Shown here: positions 1 to 6,746 of the stretch, one piece after another
Layout of the letters: each line of letters starts with the position of its first letter
Numbering within the stretch: the first letter of the stretch is position 1
NCBI RefSeq assembly: GCF_002934625.1
Contig: NZ_PTJD01000002.1
Location: 248,001 to 312,000, forward strand
Length of the DNA stretch: 64,000 nucleotides
Direction: 5' to 3'
DNA from: Kineococcus xinjiangensis
GTDB taxonomy: Bacteria; Actinomycetota; Actinomycetes; Actinomycetales; Kineococcaceae
Position numbers and translations under genes: made by a program
The notes under the pieces: generated by a model
The model's input: only the letters and a program-made list of their open reading frames with translations
Databases searched by the model: none
Told to the model about the DNA's origin: nothing

Positions 1-883
1 CCGGGGTGCGCAGCTCGTCCGTGGTGGGGAACCCGAGGGGGCCGGCCTCCCAGCCCAGCCGCTCCCACGCCTCGCGGATCAGCCCGTGCACCTCGTGGGC
101 GCCGGTGCGGGCGGTCCAGTAGATCGAGCCGCCGTCGAAGTGCTGGAACACCCCGCCCTCGGCGGGCGTCGGCCGCTCCGGCGTCGTCTGCTCACCCAGC
201 ACACCGGCGGGACCACCGAGGGAGGTGTGCTTGCTGCCGATGGCCGTGCAGTCCTTCAGCGCAGGGGCGCCGTGGGAGTTGGTGCGCTGGTCCGTCGCCG
301 ACGTCGTCGTGCAGTTCCACGACGGGATGCGCCACGGCGGGGTGCACGTGACGACCCGGCACCACACCGGGCCGGTGCAGCGCACGTCCTGGTTGCACTG
401 CCCGTAGCGGAACTCGTTGCAGCACACCTTGCGCTGGTCGCACTGCCCCTTGGGACCGCAGCCGCAGGAGCAGTCCCGGCAACCCTCCCCGCAGTACAGC
501 TTCCGGCCGTCGCAGCCGCAGGAGCAGTAGCTGTGGCAGTCGATGTAGTAGCGCGCGGAGCCGCAGCAGAACCCGGAGCCGTCCGACTTCCACCAGCCGC
601 CCACCAGCGCCCCGGGAGGGCAGCGGTTGACGCCGCCGTTGATGGTGGCGCAGAACACCGTGTAGCCGGAGGTGCAGGTGGAGTCGATGCCGCAGACGGC
701 GGCGTAGGCGGAGACGGGCCGGGTGATGTACGTCCACGGCGCGACGGCCACCGCCGAGCCCACCACCGCGGTGCGGCTGAGGAACCCGCGGCGGCTGGAG
801 CGGCCGGCGAGCAGGCCGGAGAGGCGGTCCACCAGCCGCTCGGAGAGCGAGGCGGCGCGGGGGCGCTCGTCGAGGGTGGTCAC
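1..883 (-). CDS. Tat-exported Cys-rich MauA-like protein with LGFP module (3' end cut by window)
   Basis: The GTG start at 883 follows a GAGGA ribosome site. Residues 26-60 form a twin-arginine signal (SSRRGFL, RR at 31-32, then a hydrophobic stretch ending near VSAYA). The mature part holds about 24 cysteines, clustered as FCCG, YCSCGC and CRDCSCGC, with NRCPPG followed by GGWW. I recognise this as the actinobacterial relative of methylamine dehydrogenase light chain (MauA), whose Trp residues form the TTQ cofactor. The C-terminal part, from about residue 240, matches an LGFP repeat (GGVFQHFDGGSIYW, GPLGFPTTDE), a module seen in secreted envelope proteins. It is the last visible gene of a minus-strand cluster with MauE- and MauD-like genes that could make its disulfides. 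No heavy chain (MauB) is in view. TTQ formation and enzyme activity are inference; a structural wall protein is equally possible. Confidence 0.75.
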   Translation of the reverse strand, partial: MTTLDERPRAASLSERLVDRLSGLLAGRSSRRGFLSRTAVVGSAVAVAPWTYITRPVSAYAAVCGIDSTCTSGYTVFCATINGGVNRCPPGALVGGWWKSDGSGFCCGSARYYIDCHSYCSCGCDGRKLYCGEGCRDCSCGCGPKGQCDQRKVCCNEFRYGQCNQDVRCTGPVWCRVVTCTPPWRIPSWNCTTTSATDQRTNSHGAPALKDCTAIGSKHTSLGGPAGVLGEQTTPERPTPAEGGVFQHFDGGSIYWTARTGAHEVHGLIREAWERLGWEAGPLGFPTTDELRTP

Positions 884-920
884 GGGGTTCCTCCTGCTCG
901 GGTGGAGTTCCGCGGGACGC

Positions 921-1388
921 TCATCGCGACGCGTCCGCGTCGAGGTCGAGCGTGGCGAGCACGTCGTTGAGGCGGTTGACGAGCGCGGCGCGGCGGGCGT
1001 GGCTGCCCAGCACCACGTAGAGGCAGAAGGCGCGGCCGCCCTCCTGGAAGAACCACTGGCAGCCGGACTGCCCGGGGATGCTGCGCTGCAGGCGGTTCGG
1101 GGCGAAGTCCGCGACGGTGGGCCGAGGGCGCCCCTTCGTCGCGAACAACGGGGTGCCGACGGCCTCCGGCCCGTACTCGAAGAGGGAGACGAACAGGTCC
1201 TCCTCGCTGAGCAGGGGCGTCACGCCACCGCCGAAGTCGCCGCGCTCCTCGGGGAGGGCCACGGTGGCCGCGTGCAGCACGGGCCGCCGCTCGGCCCCCA
1301 CCTCCTGGCCCTCGCGGCGGCGGCGGGAGATGCGCACCTCCCAGCCGCGGGGTGCGTCGACGGCCATGCCGTGGGCGCGCAGTTTCAC
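921..1388 (-). CDS. hypothetical protein in the MauDE-like cluster
   Basis: This is a 155-residue protein with a GTG start at 1388 behind a strong GGAGGGG site. It has no signal peptide or membrane segment. It mixes beta-like and charged stretches, with one central Cys (SGCQWFF) and another in AFCLYVVLG. The sequence ends LNDVLATLDLDADASR. I do not recognise the family. The gene lies 37 bases upstream of the Cys-rich Tat protein and about 80 bases downstream of the CcdA-like membrane gene, all in the same direction, so it is probably co-transcribed. A cytoplasmic accessory or chaperone role for the exported protein fits the context but is only inference. Confidence 0.7.
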   Translation of the reverse strand: MKLRAHGMAVDAPRGWEVRISRRRREGQEVGAERRPVLHAATVALPEERGDFGGGVTPLLSEEDLFVSLFEYGPEAVGTPLFATKGRPRPTVADFAPNRLQRSIPGQSGCQWFFQEGGRAFCLYVVLGSHARRAALVNRLNDVLATLDLDADASR

Positions 1389-1467
1389 GGTGCCCCTCCT
1401 TCGATGGTGGAACCGGGTGCGGTGCAGGCGGGTGCGGTGCAGGCGGGTGCGGTGTCCGCCGGTGCGT

Positions 1468-2079
1468 TCACGACAGGGCTCCGGTCAGGGCGAGCTGGGC
1501 GGCGGCGGCCAGCACGAGGACGCCGGAGGTGGTGGCCGCCACCGCGCGGCCGGTCCCGGCGTGCGCCTCCAGCCGCCGGTGCACCGCCACCAGGCGCTCG
1601 GGCGTGGTGACCCGGCGCATCGAGAGCACCGGCAGCGCCCGCGCGGCCCCGAACGCCAGCCCGACGACCGCCCCGCCCGCCGGGCCGCCCGTCAGCACGG
1701 CGAGGGCCAGGGCGGCGTAGAGCAGCGGCGACGTGACGATCGTGACGACGCCGACGCCGAGCTGGACGCCGTAGCCGAAGCCGTACACCCAGCCCCGGTA
1801 GCGGTGCAGCCAATCCTCGTCGACCTGGCGGTGCCACGTGGGCAGCGCCCGCAGCCGGCCCGTCTCCACCGCGAGCGCCACCACCGCCAGCGCCGCGAGG
1901 CCCGCCAGCGCCACCACCGCGCCCGCGGGGTGCTCCAGGGGCAGCAGCCAGCCGACGAGGCCGAGCAGGGCACCGAGGGCGGTGCCGCCGAGGGCGGACC
2001 CCAGCAGGTGCGCCGCTGCCGTCACGGGCCAGCGGCCGGCGCGTCCCCGCTCACCGAGCGGGGTGATGCTCGAGAGCAT
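1468..2079 (-). CDS. polytopic membrane protein, possibly MauF/CcdA-like
   Basis: This 203-residue protein has about five or six hydrophobic segments (roughly residues 20-45, 52-72, 100-125, 128-150 and 178-200). The stretch YRGWVYGFGYGVQLGVG followed by VTIVTSP, and the later GLAFGAARALPVL, resemble the glycine-rich helices of CcdA/DsbD or MauF proteins, which carry thiol reducing power across the membrane. No obvious Cys pair is present in these helices, so electron transfer through this protein itself is doubtful. It sits between the thioredoxin-like gene and the 155-residue protein in the same orientation. The family assignment is inference from sequence character and context. Confidence 0.7.
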   Translation of the reverse strand: MLSSITPLGERGRAGRWPVTAAAHLLGSALGGTALGALLGLVGWLLPLEHPAGAVVALAGLAALAVVALAVETGRLRALPTWHRQVDEDWLHRYRGWVYGFGYGVQLGVGVVTIVTSPLLYAALALAVLTGGPAGGAVVGLAFGAARALPVLSMRRVTTPERLVAVHRRLEAHAGTGRAVAATTSGVLVLAAAAQLALTGALS

Positions 2080-2088
2080 CGACTCGCC

Positions 2089-2169
2089 TCAAGGGGACCA
2101 GGTGGCGCGCAGCGCGGCGAGGGCCGCGGTCGGCACACCCGCCACCAGCGCCCACGTCGAGAGGTCCAC
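2089..2169 (-). CDS. possible 26-residue hydrophobic peptide
   Basis: In the gap between the thioredoxin-like gene and the membrane gene, a GTG-started frame encodes VDLSTWALVAGVPTAALAAL and ends RATWSP. It stops nine bases before the ATG of the membrane gene. A hydrophobic helix followed by Arg and a Trp-Ser-Pro tail resembles other small membrane peptides. The upstream site (GGGCGGGACGG) is weak and GC3 alone is not decisive in a genome this GC-rich. It may be only leader sequence. Confidence 0.25.
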   Translation of the reverse strand: MDLSTWALVAGVPTAALAALRATWSP

Positions 2170-2190
2170 CGCCGCCGCCGTCCCGCCCGC

Positions 2191-2985
2191 TCAGCCCTGC
2201 GCCCGCGGCAGCTCGGCGACCTCTTCGGCGGTCAGCTCCAGGCTCGGGTGACCGGGTGCGATGCCCGCCGCCAGCAGCTCGCGGTCGGCGCGGGCCTCGC
2301 GGTGCGCGCCGTCGCCGGTGTCCTCGCCGTGGCCGTGGCGGTGGGCGGCGATGTCCCGGGCCCGGTCGCCGGTGGCCTCGGTGACGAGGCGCTCCACCTG
2401 CTCCCAGCTCGTCGCGCTGCCCTCGCCCGCGACCCGCCCGGCCGTGCCGTCGACGAGCACGAAGTACGGCGAGCCCGGCACCTCGTAGGCCTCCCACACG
2501 GCGGTGGACATCACGACGGCCAGGCCGGGGGCGGCGAGCTTCTCCACGGCGGTGGCGCTCTCCCGCTCGGTGCCCTGGGTGACCACCACGAGGCGGGTGC
2601 CCGCCGGCAGGCCCAGCGGCGTGCGGTCGCGGAAGCGCTCCCAGATCCCGTGGCAGGTCAGGCAGCCGCTGGAGAGGAACGCCAGCAGCGTGTCCGGCCC
2701 GGCGGTGACGGAGAACTGCACGCTGTCGCCGTCGGGGGTCTCCCCGCTGACGTCCACGGCCCCCGCGCCGGTCACCCCGGCCGGCTCCAGGACCCCGGGG
2801 CGCACCCCGAAGGGCACGTCCACCGGCCCGGCGGCGCGCGGCGCGGTGTCCTCGCGGCCCGCGCCCAGCTCGTGCAGGGAGCGCAGGATCTCGGCGTGGC
2901 TGCGCAGCAGCCCCACGACCAGCACGCCCAGCAGCGCCACCGCCACGGTCAGGCCGACGAGGAGGACGGTCACCAGCACGGTCAC
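2191..2985 (-). CDS. membrane-anchored thioredoxin-like protein, MauD-like
   Basis: This 264-residue protein has an N-terminal membrane anchor (residues 1-27) and a soluble thioredoxin-like domain facing outward. The active-site motif is Cys-Leu-Thr-Cys at residues 108-111 (SSGCLTCHG), followed by a typical thioredoxin core including a GSPYFVLVDG strand with the cis-Pro. MauD proteins are membrane-tethered thiol-disulfide factors needed to assemble the Cys-rich light chain MauA. I chose GTG 2985, four bases after the stop of the MauE-like gene and behind GGAG. An in-frame opening up to 3069 lies in a proline-rich region and only overlaps the neighbour. The C-terminal 50 residues are charged and His-rich. 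The context supports a role in disulfide formation in the Cys-rich Tat protein. Confidence 0.8.
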   Translation of the reverse strand: MTVLVTVLLVGLTVAVALLGVLVVGLLRSHAEILRSLHELGAGREDTAPRAAGPVDVPFGVRPGVLEPAGVTGAGAVDVSGETPDGDSVQFSVTAGPDTLLAFLSSGCLTCHGIWERFRDRTPLGLPAGTRLVVVTQGTERESATAVEKLAAPGLAVVMSTAVWEAYEVPGSPYFVLVDGTAGRVAGEGSATSWEQVERLVTEATGDRARDIAAHRHGHGEDTGDGAHREARADRELLAAGIAPGHPSLELTAEEVAELPRAQG

Positions 2986-2989
2986 GAGC

Positions 2990-3592
2990 TCACGCTCCAG
3001 AGGCGGTCGGGGAGGGCGTACGGGCGGGCGTGCGGGAGGGGACCGCGCGGGCGGCGGCAGGGGCGGCACGGGCCGGAACGGGGGTGCGGGCGGCCACCAG
3101 CCGGGGCAGCGCCGTCAGCACCTGCAGCGCGAGCCACCACACGAGCGCGGCGCTGGCCGCGACCGCCACGGCCGCCGCCGGACCGAGGGCCAGCACGGCC
3201 GGCACGCCCGCGGCCCCGCCGGCCGCGACCGCCGCGCACACCACCGCCGCGACCGCGGTGAGGACCGCGTGCGCCCAGGTCGGCGGCAGGTCCGGCTCGC
3301 CGAAGCAGCCGCAGGAGCTCAGGGGCCGCCCGCGCAGCAGGGCGAGCAGGAGGAACCCCGTGAAGGCGGCGTACGCCAGCGCCGTCAGCCCCGCCGCGGC
3401 AGGCAGCCCGGCCAGTGCCGCCACCGCCAGCACGACCTCACCCGCACCCAGCAGCCGCACCAGGAGCACCGACGACGGCAGCCCCTGGGTGCGCAGCGCC
3501 TGGGACGTCGACTGCGGGCGGCGCAGCTTCGCCACCCCCGCACCCAGCAGGAGGAGGCACCCCGCCAGGAACGGGACGAGCAGCGCATGCAC
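2990..3592 (-). CDS. MauE/DoxX-type membrane protein
   Basis: This 200-residue membrane protein opens the cluster. It has four clear helices (about residues 3-20, 43-62, 66-87 and 107-160) and a Cys pair in the SCGCFGE motif at residues 94-96. That motif is characteristic of MauE-family proteins, which act with MauD in light-chain maturation and are distantly related to VKOR/DsbB-type redox partners. The C-terminal 40 residues are Ala/Pro/Arg-rich and probably cytoplasmic. The stop is followed four bases later by the GTG of the thioredoxin-like gene, so the two are translationally linked. The ribosome site before ATG 3592 is weak. Confidence 0.8.
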   Translation of the reverse strand: MHALLVPFLAGCLLLLGAGVAKLRRPQSTSQALRTQGLPSSVLLVRLLGAGEVVLAVAALAGLPAAAGLTALAYAAFTGFLLLALLRGRPLSSCGCFGEPDLPPTWAHAVLTAVAAVVCAAVAAGGAAGVPAVLALGPAAAVAVAASAALVWWLALQVLTALPRLVAARTPVPARAAPAAARAVPSRTPARTPSPTASGA

Positions 3593-3649
3593 GCCGACAC
3601 GTTGGGTGATGACGTGCTGTCAGGTCAAGGCGAGCGCGCGGGCACCCGC

Positions 3650-4630
3650 TCAGCGCCGCGACAGCAGCTCCTCCTCGATCTTCGCGGGCAGCCCGTGGAC
3701 GTCCCGGTCGGCGCGCTGCGGCGGGACGCCCTCCCGCCGCATCCAGTCCCAGGTGTCCGCGACCGTCTCCGCCACCGGCCGGCACACCAGCCCCGTGGCC
3801 GCCGCCCGCGCGGTGTCCACCGCGAAGAAGCCGGAGAACTCCCCCGCCTCGGGAACCCAGCAGGGCAGGTGCGTCCACGGCTGCGCGCCCGCCGCCTCGA
3901 GCTCCGCCTCCGGGATCCACACCAGGTCCGCGTCCGAACCCGTCACCCGCACGCAGGCGCCGAGCAGCTCCCCGGTGGTGGCGTGGCCGGGGCGGGAGGC
4001 GACGTCGACGGGTCCCGTCAGCCCCGACCCCAGGCCGGAGAGCATCCAGGCCGCCAGGTCGCGCACGTCGACGAACTGCAGCGGCCGCCCGGGACGGCCG
4101 GGGGCGACGATCCGCCCGCCGCGGGCGGTGCGGCGCAGCCACCACGGCAGGCGCCCGATGTCCTCGTGCGGTCCGAGGACGAGCCCCGCCCGGGCCAGCA
4201 GCGCCGCCGGGAAGGACTGCAGCACACCGAGCTCCGCGCCGCGCTTGAGCGCCGCGTACTCTCCGTCCACCGCGTCCGGGTCGCCGTCCACGAGCGGGGA
4301 GCCCTCGTCGACGTGCTGTCCCCAGGTGTAGACGGAGCCGCTGGAGACGTAGCCGTAGCGCCCCGCGCGGCCGGAGAGCGCGCGCGCCGCGAGGGTCGCC
4401 ACCGCGGGCGCGCCGGACCAGGTGTCGGCGACGGCGTCCCACTCCCCCGGGCCCAGCGCGGCGGCCAGGACGGCGGGGTCGCCGCGGTCGGCGTGCAGCG
4501 TGCGCACCCCCGGCGGCAGGTTCCCGGTGACGCCGCGGTGCAGCGCCGTGACGTCCCAGCCGCGGACCAGCGCCTCCGCCACGAGGGCGCGCCCCACGAA
4601 GCGGGTCCCACCCAGCACGAGCAGCCTCAT
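3650..4630 (-). CDS. NAD-dependent epimerase/dehydratase family protein
   Basis: This is a 326-residue extended-SDR protein. The N-terminus carries the nucleotide-binding motif GGTRFVG (consensus GxxGxxG). A catalytic-type serine region (YVSSGSVY) follows, then an unusual active site: the expected YxxxK is replaced by EYAALK at about residue 127 (Tyr and Lys are present with three residues between). The central PLQFVDVRDLA is the usual substrate-domain motif of this family. The C-terminal part (WDWMRREGVPP) resembles reductases acting on sugars or isoflavone-like substrates. The substrate cannot be told from sequence. It stands alone between the MauE-like gene and the diguanylate cyclase, both on the same strand. 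Confidence 0.8.
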   Translation of the reverse strand: MRLLVLGGTRFVGRALVAEALVRGWDVTALHRGVTGNLPPGVRTLHADRGDPAVLAAALGPGEWDAVADTWSGAPAVATLAARALSGRAGRYGYVSSGSVYTWGQHVDEGSPLVDGDPDAVDGEYAALKRGAELGVLQSFPAALLARAGLVLGPHEDIGRLPWWLRRTARGGRIVAPGRPGRPLQFVDVRDLAAWMLSGLGSGLTGPVDVASRPGHATTGELLGACVRVTGSDADLVWIPEAELEAAGAQPWTHLPCWVPEAGEFSGFFAVDTARAAATGLVCRPVAETVADTWDWMRREGVPPQRADRDVHGLPAKIEEELLSRR

Positions 4631-4704
4631 GGCGCGACCCTGCCCGCGGCGGCCGGGAGTGCGACAGGGGGGTTCGCGGCGGGCTGAACGGCTCGGCCGC
4701 GGGA

Positions 4705-5799
4705 TCAGCCCGCGCGGGGAGCGGGGACCGCCTCGACCCCGGCCGCCACCTCGACCCGGTTCCGCCCCGCGCGCTTGGCGCGGTAGAGGGCGGCGTCGGC
4801 GGCGCTGAGGAGGCCCGAGAGGTCACCGGCCGGGGCGACGGCCGCGCCGACGCTGACGGTGACCGCGGCGGGCCGGTCCCGGAACGCCGCGGCCACCGCC
4901 CCGCGCAGCTCCTCCGCGCGCACCCGGACCGTGCCCAGCTCGTCGCCGGGGCGCCCGCGGGCGTCCAGCGGCACCGCGAGGACGAACTCCTCCCCGCCGA
5001 GCCGCGCGGGGACCTCCCCGGGGCGGGCGCCGGCCTCGAGGACGGCACCCAGCTCGTGCAGGACCTCGTCGCCGGCGCCGTGGCCGAACGTGTCGTTGAT
5101 CCGCTTGAAGTGGTCCACGTCGAGCAGGAGGACGCCGACCGGGCCGGCCGCGGCGACGGCCTCGGTGAAGCCCCGGCGGTTGAGCAGTCCGGTGAGGGGG
5201 TCCCGCGCGGCCTGCCGGTGCAGGGAGAGCACGGTCTCGTCGACGAGGGTGCGCAGCCAGTGCACGCAGGCTGCGACGAGCGCCAGGACCGTCGTGCTGA
5301 CGACGAGGCCGAGGACCACGGCGTGCACCGGCTGGGTCAGCAGCAGGTACGCGCCGTAGACGGTCTCCAGCCACAGCAGCTGCCCGACGACCTCGCGCCC
5401 CGAGCGCATCAGCCCGACGACGAGCAGCGGGATGACGAGGGCGGCGGAGCCGATGGACAGGTCCCAGCCGTGCTCGGCCGCAGCGGTGCCCAGGACGACG
5501 ACCGGCGCCGAGGCGGCCGAGCACGCCGCGCGCACCCAGGCGGGTGCGCCGATCGGGATGAGCAGGGCCCAGAGGGCGATGAGCAGGGCGCCGACGCCCG
5601 CCACCGCCATCGCGAGCGGGGCCGCGACGAAGGGGATGAGGACGAGCATCAGGACGCCACCGGTGGCCGCCATGGCCGCACCGGCGCGGGAGTCCCACAC
5701 CTGGCTGACCGGGGAGCCGCGCAGCGGCAGGGCGGCGGCCCTCCCGGCTGCTGCGCGGTCGCGGCTCATCCTCCGGGGATCGACGCGCCAGGCCGGCAC
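4705..5799 (-). CDS. membrane-bound diguanylate cyclase (GGDEF)
   Basis: This 364-residue protein makes the second messenger cyclic di-GMP from two GTP. The N-terminal 180 residues hold about six membrane helices. A short linker (LHRQAARDPLTGLLNRR) leads into a GGDEF domain. The signature is GGEEF at about residue 286 (ARLGGEEFVLAV), which is active in this family, and LDVDHFKRINDTFGH supplies the metal- and guanine-binding residues. The product-inhibition RxxD site is not canonical here (RPGE at the usual distance). ATG 5799 is the longest start; Met at residue 11 is an alternative. No phosphodiesterase (EAL) domain is present. The input signal of the membrane part is unknown. Confidence 0.88.
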   Translation of the reverse strand: MPAWRVDPRRMSRDRAAAGRAAALPLRGSPVSQVWDSRAGAAMAATGGVLMLVLIPFVAAPLAMAVAGVGALLIALWALLIPIGAPAWVRAACSAASAPVVVLGTAAAEHGWDLSIGSAALVIPLLVVGLMRSGREVVGQLLWLETVYGAYLLLTQPVHAVVLGLVVSTTVLALVAACVHWLRTLVDETVLSLHRQAARDPLTGLLNRRGFTEAVAAAGPVGVLLLDVDHFKRINDTFGHGAGDEVLHELGAVLEAGARPGEVPARLGGEEFVLAVPLDARGRPGDELGTVRVRAEELRGAVAAAFRDRPAAVTVSVGAAVAPAGDLSGLLSAADAALYRAKRAGRNRVEVAAGVEAVPAPRAG

Positions 5800-5868
5800 C
5801 TTGACCCGGACGGGGTGGAGCCGGCGCGGGGAGGCACCCGTCCGGCGCCCGTCCGGCCCCGGAGGGAC

Positions 5869-6588
5869 CTACGGAGCCGGCAGCCCGGCGTTGAGGGCGG
5901 CGAGCCGCACCTGGCTGAGGAAGAACGCCTCGCGGGCGGCGGGCTCCATCCAGTCGTAGTGCCCGTACGCCTCCAGGCAGGTGAAGCCGTGCACGGAGTT
6001 CCACGCGTGGAGCATCGCCTGGAAGGTCTCGGGAGGCAGCACCCCGCCGAGGTCCTCGCCCTTGGCGACGGCGCACAGCTCCAGCGCCGGGTCGACGTCG
6101 CGGAGCGTGGGCGGGGTGAGGATGCCGTGCCGGATGGCCTCGCCGAAGAGGGCGGCGAGCTGGGCCATGGCCCGCTGCGCGGCCTCGGTGGTGGGCCCGT
6201 CCTCGGGTGCGGAGTAGCCGGGCAGGGGCAGCCCGAAGATCAGCGCGAACTGCTGCGGCTCGCGCCGGGCCCAGCCGCGGTAGCCCCTGGCCGCCGCGAC
6301 CCAGCGGGCGGGCAGGTCGTCGGCGGGGACGGAGTCGCGGGCCTGCGCGACGGCACGGGCCAGGTCGTCGAAGGCGTCCGCGATGAGTGCGCTGAGGAGG
6401 TCGTCGCGGTCGGCGAAGTACCGGTAGAGGGCCGGCGGGGTCATCTCCATGGCCCGGGCGATGTCGCTGAAGCGGACGTCGACGGTTCCGCTCTCGCGCA
6501 TGAGGGCGCGGGCGGTGTCCTTGATCTCGGCGATGGTCGCGGCCCGGGCGCGCTCGCGGCGGGGCCCGGTGCGGGCGGCGGTGCTCAT
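5869..6588 (-). CDS. TetR-family transcriptional regulator, divergent from MMPL pump
   Basis: This 239-residue protein has an N-terminal TetR helix-turn-helix (FSDIARAMEMTPPALYRYF, about residues 40-60), followed by a ligand-binding region of the TetR_C_13/WHG type (WHG-like motif ARREPQQFALIFGLPLPGY). It is transcribed away from the MMPL exporter gene across a 158-base region with two inverted repeats, so it most likely represses the exporter and itself. The inducer is probably a hydrophobic compound exported by the pump (inference). Confidence 0.87.
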   Translation of the reverse strand: MSTAARTGPRRERARAATIAEIKDTARALMRESGTVDVRFSDIARAMEMTPPALYRYFADRDDLLSALIADAFDDLARAVAQARDSVPADDLPARWVAAARGYRGWARREPQQFALIFGLPLPGYSAPEDGPTTEAAQRAMAQLAALFGEAIRHGILTPPTLRDVDPALELCAVAKGEDLGGVLPPETFQAMLHAWNSVHGFTCLEAYGHYDWMEPAAREAFFLSQVRLAALNAGLPAP

Positions 6589-6634
6589 GCGACCTCCTCG
6601 TCGGGCGGGGTCCGGGTCCTGCGGCGTGACAGAG

Positions 6635-6650
6635 CTTCACATGCGTGAAG
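6635..6650. promoter_or_regulatory. inverted repeat, likely TetR operator 1
   Basis: CTTCAC and GTGAAG form perfect 6-base arms around ATGC. The site lies in the region between the TetR gene and the MMPL gene, just upstream of a TTGACA hexamer at 6655-6660. It is placed to block transcription in either direction. Confidence 0.55.
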
Positions 6651-6654
6651 GGTC

Positions 6655-6683
6655 TTGACAAGTTCGTCCACGCAGTGTTCGTT
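6655..6683 (+). promoter_or_regulatory. candidate promoter for MMPL gene
   Basis: A consensus -35 hexamer TTGACA (6655-6660) is followed at 17 bases by the weaker -10 candidate TTCGTT (6678-6683). The downstream inverted repeat overlaps this -10. The local base composition is much richer in A/T than the flanks. Confidence 0.45.
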
Positions 6684-6713
6684 AAGCCTCGTAACGGCGT
6701 GACGACGCTTAAC
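6681..6713. promoter_or_regulatory. long inverted repeat, likely TetR operator 2
   Basis: GTTAAGCCTCGT (6681-6692) and ACGACGCTTAAC (6702-6713) are inverted arms of 12 bases with one mismatch, separated by nine bases. The repeat overlaps the presumed -10 and start site of the MMPL gene, the usual place for a TetR repressor. Confidence 0.6.
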
Positions 6714-6746
6714 GCTTCTGACGATGACTCACCTGAGGAACGTGCC

